Assembly: GCA_018381235.1 (NCBI GenBank)
Contig: JAGZSF010000011.1
Coordinates: 116,866 to 180,865 of the forward strand
Direction of reading: 5' to 3'
Length of the DNA stretch: 64,000 bases
Source of the DNA: Collinsella sp.
Lineage (GTDB): Bacteria > Actinomycetota > Coriobacteriia > Coriobacteriales > Coriobacteriaceae
Every line of letters begins with the position of its first letter. Positions within the stretch are counted from its first letter, which is position 1. Shown here piece by piece: positions 57,932 to 64,000 of this stretch. Under the pieces are notes generated by a model. That model was not told the origin of the DNA. It was given only the letters and a program-made list of their open reading frames with translations, and did not search any database. Both the position numbers and the translations under genes were made by a program.

Positions 57932-58726
57932 ATGAATACGTTCATCAGTGCGGTGCTCGTCGGCCTCGTCGGCGTGTTCTGCATGTGGGACTCCCGCCTG
58001 CTCGGTCGTCTTAACTTCGAGCAGCCCCTCGTTGGCGCTACGCTCGTCGGTCTGCTGCTGGGCGATGTGCCCACCGGCCTTGCCGTCGGTGCCGCCGTCG
58101 AGCTCGTGTCCATGGGCCTGGTGCAGGTCGGCGCCGCCGTTCCGCCCGATATGGTCCTGGGCGGCATCGTGGCCGCTGCCTTTGCGTGCCTGACCGATGC
58201 TTCCGCCGAGACCGCCATGACGATCGCCATCCCGGTCGCCGTCCTGGGTCAGCTTCTCGGCATCGTGTTCCGTTCCATCATCGCCGCCCTCACCCATGTG
58301 GCAGATAGCGCGATCGATAACGGAAAGTTCAAGACCGCCTACCGTATGCACATCTGCGCCGGCTCCGGTCTGTACGCCGTCATGTACTTCCTGCCGATCT
58401 TCCTCGCCGTTTTTGTTGGCACCGACCTGGTTCAGGCCATCGTCAACATGGTTCCCGAGTGGCTGTCCACTGGTCTTAACGTTTCGACCAAGATCATGAC
58501 CGCCTACGGCTTGGCCCTGCTGCTCACCATGATGATCAAGAAGGGTATGACTCCGTTCCTGTTCATCGGTTTCCTGCTCGCCGCTTACCTCAACCTGTCC
58601 GTCATCGCGGTCGCTCTGATCGGTGTGTGCCTGGCTGTCGTCTTCATGGGCTTCAAGTTCAACGGTTCCCATGCAGCCGCCGGTGTCGATTCCGACTACG
58701 ATCCGCTCGAAGACGACGAAGACTAA
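57932..58726 (+). CDS. PTS mannose-family IIC
   Basis: The 264-aa membrane component has about seven helices and the family block FEQPLVGATLVGLLLGDVPT then GAAVELVSMGLVQVGAAVPP. With IID it forms the sugar channel. GAAAGGAGAAGGGT precedes ATG. It lies 36 bp after IIAB and 13 bp before IID. Confidence 0.95.
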   Translation: MNTFISAVLVGLVGVFCMWDSRLLGRLNFEQPLVGATLVGLLLGDVPTGLAVGAAVELVSMGLVQVGAAVPPDMVLGGIVAAAFACLTDASAETAMTIAIPVAVLGQLLGIVFRSIIAALTHVADSAIDNGKFKTAYRMHICAGSGLYAVMYFLPIFLAVFVGTDLVQAIVNMVPEWLSTGLNVSTKIMTAYGLALLLTMMIKKGMTPFLFIGFLLAAYLNLSVIAVALIGVCLAVVFMGFKFNGSHAAAGVDSDYDPLEDDED

Positions 58727-58739
58727 GGAGGAACACACT

Positions 58740-59573
58740 ATGGCAACCGCAACCAAGGACGTGTCCCTGAACAAGAAGGTCAGCCAGTTCTTCTGGCGCT
58801 CCTGGGCCATCCAGGCCTCTTGGAACTACGAGCGTCAGATGAACATGGGCTTCCTCTACGGCATGGTTCCCACGCTCGATCGCCTCTATCCGGACGAGTC
58901 CGACCCCAAGCAGCTCGCTGCTAAGAAAGAGGCTTACCACCGTCACATGGCGTTCTACAACTGCACCCCGCAGACGAGCGCCTTTATCCTGGGCCTCACC
59001 GCCTCCATGGAGGAGGAGTACGCCAAGGATCCCGAGAACTTCGATCCCGATTCGATCAACGCGGTCAAGACCTCCCTCATGGGTCCGCTTTCCGGCATCG
59101 GTGACTCCTTCTTCCAGGGCACCATCCGCGTTATCGCCTTTGGCCTGGGCGTTCAGCTGGCTCAGCAGGGCTCCATCATGGGCCCGATCCTGGCCATGCT
59201 CATCTCCATCGTCCCCTCTGTGCTGATCACTTGGTTCGCAGCCAAGATGGGCTATCAGGGCGGCCACGAGTACCTGAGCAAGCTTCAGGGCGGCGACCTC
59301 ATGGAGAAGCTCATGTATGTCTGCGGCATCGTGGGTCTTATGTCCGTGGGCGGCATGATCGCCACGCTGATCGGCGCCACCACCCCGCTGCAGTTCGCTG
59401 AGGGCACCGTCGTTATCCAGGACATCCTGGACGGCATGATGCCCCAGATGATCTCCCTTGGCCTCACCGGCCTTATGTACTGGCTCATCAAGAAGAACGT
59501 CAACACCGGTTGGCTTCTCGTGATCGCCATCGTGGGCGGCATCGCCCTCTCCGCGGCCGGCATTCTGGCCTAG
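58740..59573 (+). CDS. PTS mannose-family IID
   Basis: The 277-aa protein has the IID start FFWRSWAIQASWNYERQMN, NMGFLYGMVPTLDRLYP and the loop KTSLMGPLSGIGDSFFQGTI, then several helices to the end. AAGGAGGAACACACT precedes ATG 58740. Completes the permease. Confidence 0.95.
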   Translation: MATATKDVSLNKKVSQFFWRSWAIQASWNYERQMNMGFLYGMVPTLDRLYPDESDPKQLAAKKEAYHRHMAFYNCTPQTSAFILGLTASMEEEYAKDPENFDPDSINAVKTSLMGPLSGIGDSFFQGTIRVIAFGLGVQLAQQGSIMGPILAMLISIVPSVLITWFAAKMGYQGGHEYLSKLQGGDLMEKLMYVCGIVGLMSVGGMIATLIGATTPLQFAEGTVVIQDILDGMMPQMISLGLTGLMYWLIKKNVNTGWLLVIAIVGGIALSAAGILA

Positions 59574-59607
59574 TCGCGACCAAGCGCCTAACCGCTTTCC
59601 CCCGGGG

Positions 59608-59640
59608 GCCTGCCTGGCATCCCATACCCCAGGCAGGCTT
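59608..59640 (+). terminator. Intra-operon hairpin between IID and the deglycase
   Basis: GCCTGCCTGG pairs perfectly with CCAGGCAGGC around an 11-nt loop, followed by TTCC. With only a weak T-run it may be a partial terminator or RNA-stabilising hairpin in the 197-bp gap. Confidence 0.5.
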
Positions 59641-59770
59641 CCATCCCTATACGTGACAAAGGGCAGTCCTTTTGTCACATCCTCAACGGGCCGGCGACTC
59701 GGTCCAAACCACGGTAACCCTGCGAGCGCCCGGCAATGTGGCGCCGCAAAAATCGAAAGGAATGTGTCAG

Positions 59771-60754
59771 ATGTACGAGATCGACCTTAACCTCCCTAAG
59801 CAGATCGTCGCTGACGTCCTGTCCAACCACGAGATCCACAGTGTCGCCTTCGTCGGCTGCGGTGCTTCCATGTCCGACCTGTACCCCGCCAAGTACTTCC
59901 TGGCCAACAACACGGACAAGCTGAACGTTCAGATCTTCACCGCTAACGAGTTCAACTACGACACGCCTTCCTGGGTCAACGAGCACACCTTCGTGATCAC
60001 CTGCTCCCTCGGTGGCTCCACGCCCGAGACCGTCGAGGCCAACAAGACCGCCAAGAAGCACAACTGCCCGGTCGTCTCCCTCACCAACAAGGCTGGCTCC
60101 GCTCTGACCGTCGACGCTGACTACGTCATCGTTCACGGCTTCCACGCCAACTTCGCTGCCAAGTGCGAGAAGCCCGGCTATGCCATCGCTCTTGCTCTCG
60201 AGATCCTTCAGCAGACCGAGGGCTATGACAAGTACGACGACATGATCACCGGCCTCACCAACGTCTTCGATCTCTGCGAGAACGCTGCTCAGTCCTGCAA
60301 GAAGCTCGCCAAGAAGTTCGCTGAGGACTTCAAGGACGACAAGATGATTTACTTCATGGCCTCTGGTGCCTCCGAGAAGATGGCTTACTCTCACGCCGCC
60401 TTCCTGTTCACCGAGATGCAGTGGATCGACGCCGCCGCCTACAACACCGGCGAGTACTTCCACGGCCCGTTCGAGGTTTCCACCGAGGGTAAGCCCTACG
60501 TCTTCTTCATGTCCGATGGCGCTACCCGTCCGATGGACGCCCGCGCCCTCACCTTCCTTGAGCGCATGGGCGCCAAGGTCGCTCTGATCGACTCCAAGGA
60601 CTACGGCCTGGCTGACGCCGTGCCCGCGAGCGTCGTCACCTACTTCAACCCGCTGCTGCACCTCGCCGTTATGCGCGAGTACGGCAACCAGATCGCCGAG
60701 GCCCGTCAGCACCCGCTGACCATGCGTCGCTACATGTGGAAGCTTTCCTACTAA
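59771..60754 (+). CDS. SIS-domain sugar-amine deglycase 2 (GfrE/FrlB-like)
   Basis: The 327-aa protein has two SIS domains: VAFVGCGASMSDLYPAKYFL, TCSLGGSTPETVEANKTAKK, YNTGEYFHGPFEVS and the ending MRRYMWKLSY. It is a diverged paralogue of the protein at 54374. I chose ATG 59771 because AAAGGA lies 9 nt upstream, whereas the ATG three codons earlier sits right on it. It is the last gene of the PTS operon and should cleave the phosphorylated substrate delivered by the permease. Confidence 0.85.
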   Translation: MYEIDLNLPKQIVADVLSNHEIHSVAFVGCGASMSDLYPAKYFLANNTDKLNVQIFTANEFNYDTPSWVNEHTFVITCSLGGSTPETVEANKTAKKHNCPVVSLTNKAGSALTVDADYVIVHGFHANFAAKCEKPGYAIALALEILQQTEGYDKYDDMITGLTNVFDLCENAAQSCKKLAKKFAEDFKDDKMIYFMASGASEKMAYSHAAFLFTEMQWIDAAAYNTGEYFHGPFEVSTEGKPYVFFMSDGATRPMDARALTFLERMGAKVALIDSKDYGLADAVPASVVTYFNPLLHLAVMREYGNQIAEARQHPLTMRRYMWKLSY

Positions 60755-60787
60755 TCACAAGTAAGTAGACCTTACGGGTTGATTGAG

Positions 60788-60820
60788 AGGGGATGGGGTT
60801 TGCGCCCCGTCCCCTTTTTT
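60788..60820 (+). terminator. Terminator of the PTS/deglycase operon
   Basis: AGGGGATGGGG pairs with CCCCGTCCCCT (one wobble) around TTTGCG, followed by TTTTT. Confidence 0.9.
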
Positions 60821-60856
60821 GCTCTGGGGAGGGCGTGTCTGTCGCGTCGCAAATCC

Positions 60857-60900
60857 CAGATAAAACCTACCAAAATAAACCTGTCCCTTTTTGGCAGGTG
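60857..60900. repeat. Leader repeat, copy 1
   Basis: CCCAGATAAAACCTACCAAAAT is shared almost exactly with 62989-63010. ACCTACCAAAA (60865-60875) pairs with TTTTGGCAGGT (60889-60899) with one mismatch around TAAACCTGTCCCT. The 3' arm abuts the ribosome site of the HAD gene. On the minus strand the loop reads AGGGACAGGTTTA, resembling the GGGAC palindromes. Confidence 0.65.
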
Positions 60901-60913
60901 GGAGGAGATGCGT

Positions 60914-61543
60914 ATGATCAAGGCAGTGCTGTTTGACATGGACGGCGTGCTGGTCGATACCGAGTGGTTCTACAACCGTCGTCGCGTGGCGTTTATGGAA
61001 GAGAAGGGCTTTCACTTTGACGAGATCCCCGATCTTTCGGGGTCTAACGAGCCGGCCATTTGGGAGGCGCTGGTGCCCGACGATGTTGAGCTGCGCGAGC
61101 GTCTGCGCGTGGAGTACAAGCAGGTCTATAGCCCGGACCATCCCGTTCCGTATGCCGAGCTGCTCAACGAGCAGACGGAGCCGGTGATGCGTGAGCTGCA
61201 CGAGCGTGGCGTGAAGTGTGCCATCGCGAGCTCGTCCTATCGCGAGTTGATCGACGAGCTGGTGGAGATTGCCGGTATCGCCGACGTGCTGGACTACACC
61301 ATCAGCGGTCACGAGTGCAGTGCGTTTAAGCCCGACCCCGAGATTTACCTGCGTGCCATGGAGGCGCTGGGGGCGGAGCCTGCCGAGTGCCTGGTTATCG
61401 AGGACTCGCCTTTGGGCATCGAGGCCGGCAAGCGCTCGGGCGCCCGCGTCCTGGCGCTGCGTCCGCACGAGGGTGTCAACCTCGATCAATCGCGAGCCGA
61501 TGCCGTTATCGATAATCTGACCGACATTTTGGCCGCTTTGTAG
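60914..61543 (+). CDS. HAD-superfamily phosphatase/phosphomutase
   Basis: The 209-aa protein has HAD motif I FDMDGVLVDTEW, motif II ASSSYREL, motif III KPDPEIYLRAMEALG and motif IV VIEDSPLGIEAG, with a helical cap after motif I. It resembles beta-phosphoglucomutase or sugar-phosphate phosphatases. I prefer ATG 60914 (GGAGG 8 nt upstream) over ATG 60908. It lies after the PTS operon terminator and could handle a sugar phosphate from that pathway. Confidence 0.87.
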   Translation: MIKAVLFDMDGVLVDTEWFYNRRRVAFMEEKGFHFDEIPDLSGSNEPAIWEALVPDDVELRERLRVEYKQVYSPDHPVPYAELLNEQTEPVMRELHERGVKCAIASSSYRELIDELVEIAGIADVLDYTISGHECSAFKPDPEIYLRAMEALGAEPAECLVIEDSPLGIEAGKRSGARVLALRPHEGVNLDQSRADAVIDNLTDILAAL

Positions 61544-61640
61544 CGTCAATCCGCCGCGAGAAGCACTGATTCACGCGTCTTTTGCCGCGGATTGGCTTTA
61601 TTTGTCATCTATTTGGATCCGTTTGGCTTCGATTCGGACT

Positions 61641-61759
61641 AAGTGAGTAGGCTTTTTGGTGCAGGACGAGCACAAAGCGCATCTGCTCTAGTAAAACCGC
61701 AGGTCACAGGGGTGGCGGTTTTGGGTGTGCTCTGCAGGTCGCTTAAAGTCTACTCACTT
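61641..61759. repeat. Imperfect large inverted repeat
   Basis: AAGTGAGTAG (61641-61650) and CTACTCACTT (61750-61759) are exact inverted ends. Inside, further pairing is partial (GCAGGACGAGCACA with TGTGCTCTGCAGG-type segments, AAAACCGC with GCGGTTTT). The 354-bp gap contains no gene. Confidence 0.55.
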
Positions 61760-61897
61760 GTAATTTGGGCCTTTGGTCGTGGGGTTGCTGGTCCCGCTTT
61801 GGTTGTCGAGAGAGGGTGAATTGAAGCGTCCCCGCACGCTCCATGTTACAATCGCGGACATATCCCACAACTACATCTGCCTTCGAAAGGAGCCTGC

Positions 61898-62905
61898 GTG
61901 GCGAACGCCATCGATCGGCTCACGGACCGAGTGCTCGTGCTCGGCCGCCTCACCATCGTCCGCCGCGCCATTACTGCTGTGGCGGTCACCATTTCCGCCG
62001 TTCTCCAGACATTTCTGATCCAGGCGTTCATTCAGCCCGCCGACCTGCTTCCGAGCGGTCTTACCGGCGTCGCGGTCCTGCTCGATCGCGTTACCTCGCT
62101 GGGTGGCGTTCATATCGACATCTCGCTCGGCATGCTCGCGCTCAACATCCCCGTGGCGCTCCTATGTTGGAGCGGCATTAGCAAGCGCTTCGTCATCTTC
62201 TCGATGATGCAGGTCGTGCTCTCGTCGCTGTTCCTCAACGTCTTTCACTTCGCTCCATTTTTGGGCGACAAGATCATGCTCATCATTTTTGGCGGCGTGG
62301 TCTCGGGTCTGGGCGCTGCCATCGCACTTAAATCCGGCGCATCCACCGGCGGCACCGACTTTATCGCGCTGTGGGTTTCCAACCACACGGGCAAGACCAT
62401 CTGGGGCGTCATCTTTGGTTTCAACTGCTTTATCCTGGCGATCTTTGGCTTTATGTTTGGCTGGGACAAGGCGGCGTATTCCATCGTGTTCCAGTTTATT
62501 TCGACCAAGACCATCGACAGTTTCTATCGTCGCTACGATCGCGTGACGCTGCAGATCACGACGCGTAAGGCAGACGAGGTCATGACTGCCTACGTAAACC
62601 ATTTTCAGCACGGCATTAGCTGCGCCGAGGTCGTCGGCGGATATAGCCGCGAAAAGATGTACCTGCTGAACACCGTTGTCTCGACCTACGAGAGTCAGGA
62701 CATTATCAAGCTGGTGTGCGACGTTGATCCCGGCGCCGTGATCAATGTGTTCCACACGCTCAACTTTGTGGGCGGCTGGTGGGGTGGTCATGTCGACGAG
62801 CCCATGCCCACGGCCGTTCCCGATCCCGACAAGCCCGCACGCATGGCCAGCAGGCAGGCGCGCCTCAGCGAACAGGACAGCCTGCAGCAGGACGACGGCA
62901 AGTAG
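61898..62905 (+). CDS. YitT-family membrane protein
   Basis: The 335-aa protein has five to six membrane helices (DUF161/YitT: QPADLLPSGLTGVAVLLD, KSGASTGGTDFIALWVSN) and a C-terminal DUF2179 domain (YDRVTLQITTRKADEVMTAY to VVSTYESQDIIKLV). Function is unknown in general. GTG 61898 is the start because AAAGGAGCC precedes it. Confidence 0.88.
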   Translation: MANAIDRLTDRVLVLGRLTIVRRAITAVAVTISAVLQTFLIQAFIQPADLLPSGLTGVAVLLDRVTSLGGVHIDISLGMLALNIPVALLCWSGISKRFVIFSMMQVVLSSLFLNVFHFAPFLGDKIMLIIFGGVVSGLGAAIALKSGASTGGTDFIALWVSNHTGKTIWGVIFGFNCFILAIFGFMFGWDKAAYSIVFQFISTKTIDSFYRRYDRVTLQITTRKADEVMTAYVNHFQHGISCAEVVGGYSREKMYLLNTVVSTYESQDIIKLVCDVDPGAVINVFHTLNFVGGWWGGHVDEPMPTAVPDPDKPARMASRQARLSEQDSLQQDDGK

Positions 62906-62941
62906 GGTATTGGCATTTTGCCGGTCCTGCGCAACCCATCC

Positions 62942-62987
62942 GAACGAGCCCCCCGAAAGCCCCGTTGCTTTCGAGAGGCTCTCGTTT
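62942..62987 (+). terminator. Hairpin after the YitT gene
   Basis: AACGAGCC and CGAAAGC pair with GCTTTCG and GGCTCTCGTT across small bulges. TTGCC follows. Confidence 0.55.
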
Positions 62988-62988
62988 G

Positions 62989-63036
62989 CCCAGATAAAAC
63001 CTACCAAAATGAAGCTGTCGCTTTTTGGTAGGGAGG
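62989..63036. repeat. Leader repeat, copy 2
   Basis: GCCCAGATAAAACCTACCAAAAT repeats the element at 60857. CCTACCAAAA (63000-63009) and TTTTGGTAGG (63023-63032) pair perfectly around TGAAGCTGTCGCT. Confidence 0.7.
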
Positions 63037-63074
63037 GTGTATCGTTTTATCATTATGAGGTAATATGAAACTAG

Positions 63075-63090
63075 ACGTTATATACGTATT
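63075..63090. promoter_or_regulatory. Candidate GntR operator
   Basis: ACGTTATATACGTATT is a near-palindrome 35 bp before the GntR start. It resembles the boxes before the PTS operon and the EamA gene, suggesting autoregulation and a shared regulon. Confidence 0.45.
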
Positions 63091-63124
63091 AGTTATTTCG
63101 ATATTTCGATAAGAGTGATTAGAT

Positions 63125-63844
63125 ATGCCTGCGCCCAAAAATGCACCGCTTTACCAGCAGATTTACGACGAAATCAAGGATGCGATCGAGAAAGGTGTTT
63201 ATGCACCCAAGGAACGTATTCCGTCCGAGCTTGAGCTAGCCGAGCAGTACGACGTGAGCCGCATTACGGTGCGCCGCGCTGTCGAGGAGCTGTGCTCCGA
63301 TGGCTACCTGGTTAAGCAGCAGGGCCGTGGCACCTTTGTCTCCACGCCGCACATCAACCGTCAGTTTCACGCCTCGACGCTGCAGACGTTTACCGCGCTG
63401 TGTGCCGGCAACGGCATGAAGGCCGGTGCGCACGTGATCGATCGCCAGATCGTTCCGGCGCGCCAAAACGAGATGGAGTTCTTTGGCCTGCAGAAGGATG
63501 CGCTGCTGCTGCATATCAAGCGCGTGCGTACGGCCGACGGCGAGCCCATCTTTGAGGAGAACATCTTTGTGCCGTTTGATGCCTACCGCGAGCTGTTGAC
63601 GGCCGATCTTGAGGACAAGTCGATTTTTGCCGAGGTCGAGCGTGTTGGCGGAACGCCGATTGTCTCGGTTGGCTACCGCACGGTCGAGGCCGTTCGTGCC
63701 AATACCGAGCAGGCGGCCGAGCTGGGCATTGCTCCGCACGATCCGCTGCTCAACCTGCGTGCCGGCTTCACGGGCCCCAATGGCGAGCCGGTCCTGATGG
63801 GTAAGCAGTACTACGTGGGATCGCGCTACGTTATGGTCATGTAG
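63125..63844 (+). CDS. GntR/HutC-family regulator
   Basis: The 239-aa protein has a winged helix (PLYQQIYDEIKDAIEKGVYA, PSELELAEQYDVSRITVRRA, KQQGRGTFVSTP) and a UTRA effector domain (about 85-235, LLHIKRVRTADGEPIFEENI, MGKQYYVGSRYVM). It probably senses a sugar phosphate. Boxes like the one before its own start occur upstream of the EamA gene and the PTS operon, so it is a candidate controller of those genes. It is related to, but clearly different from, the GntR at 53446. Confidence 0.92.
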   Translation: MPAPKNAPLYQQIYDEIKDAIEKGVYAPKERIPSELELAEQYDVSRITVRRAVEELCSDGYLVKQQGRGTFVSTPHINRQFHASTLQTFTALCAGNGMKAGAHVIDRQIVPARQNEMEFFGLQKDALLLHIKRVRTADGEPIFEENIFVPFDAYRELLTADLEDKSIFAEVERVGGTPIVSVGYRTVEAVRANTEQAAELGIAPHDPLLNLRAGFTGPNGEPVLMGKQYYVGSRYVMVM

Positions 63845-63850
63845 CTCTAG

Positions 63851-63990
63851 TTGCGCGGTTTTCCAAACCGCGCAACGGCTCGACGCTGCAAGCCCGCCAG
63901 AGCGGCAATCTGCCTTTCAACTTCGGCGGCATGACCAGAAGGTCAATGCCGCCTCGTTTCAGGGCACCTTGCTCGCCCTGGCGGGCTTTC
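63851..63990 (+). ncRNA. Covarying structured element, copy B
   Basis: An 11-bp hairpin (TTGCGCGGTTT with AAACCGCGCAA) is followed by CGACGCTGC. An outer stem, AGCCCGCCAG (63891-63900) with CTGGCGGGCT (63978-63987), encloses AATCTGCCTTTCAACTTC. The inner stem GGCGGCAT/ATGCCGCC is capped by GACCAGAAGGTC, then CTCGTTTCAGGGCACCTTGC. Layout and loops match copy A at 55379 while stem sequences differ. It follows the GntR stop by 7 bp. Confidence 0.62.
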
Positions 63991-64000
63991 GCTCATATGA

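Overview
The window reads as a chromosome segment of a gut Coriobacteriia member, most probably Collinsella. It is GC-rich with strong codon bias. It carries a single-chain pyruvate:ferredoxin oxidoreductase, carbamate kinase and rubrerythrin (an anaerobe), actinobacterial-style Ser/Thr kinases paired with FHA proteins, several LytTR two-component systems and mannose-family PTS genes. The genus call is inference, not a search result.

Layout. 1-3132 (minus): FHA protein (partial), Ser/Thr kinase, YcxB-like membrane protein. 3248-7484: dnaX, a small membrane protein, ybaB and recR. 7728-11404: a coupled operon of an anchored extracellular protein, a second Ser/Thr kinase and an FHA protein. 11404-18074: an AT-richer island bounded by two copies of the same FHA-gene 3' end. 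It holds a broken methyltransferase, an ABC exporter, an IS110-like remnant, a 35-aa hydrophobic peptide, two Cys/Asp-patterned precursor peptides and a radical SAM/SPASM maturase: a probable ranthipeptide (thioether RiPP) locus. 18554-28117: nifJ, arcC, a C39-like protein, an amino acid permease and an amidohydrolase. 28229-36843: two LytS/LytTR two-component systems, a Zn-PLC-like protein, an MFS transporter, a glycosyltransferase and a phosphoesterase. 37253-39756: tRNA-Asp, an Rrf2 regulator, a MutY-like glycosylase and rubrerythrin. 40068-52662: two small membrane proteins, a nucleotidyltransferase/HTH pair, rmuC, an ABC exporter, nth, mfd, a PAP2 phosphatase and a threonine aldolase. 52740-63844: acetyltransferase, GntR, SIS deglycase, EamA transporter, mannose-type PTS (IIAB-IIC-IID), second SIS deglycase, HAD phosphatase, YitT protein and second GntR. 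The PTS plus two SIS proteins resembles fructoselysine/glucoselysine (Amadori product) utilisation.

Between genes the window is rich in structured DNA: a 38-bp perfect inverted repeat before tRNA-Asp, a 28-bp perfect inverted repeat around the nifJ terminator, two large hairpins with the same loop but unrelated arms, a dispersed palindrome family with a GGGAC core, and two copies of a roughly 140-nt element whose stems covary (a candidate structured RNA). The strongest leads are the ranthipeptide island with its duplicated FHA borders and the covarying element at 55379 and 63851.
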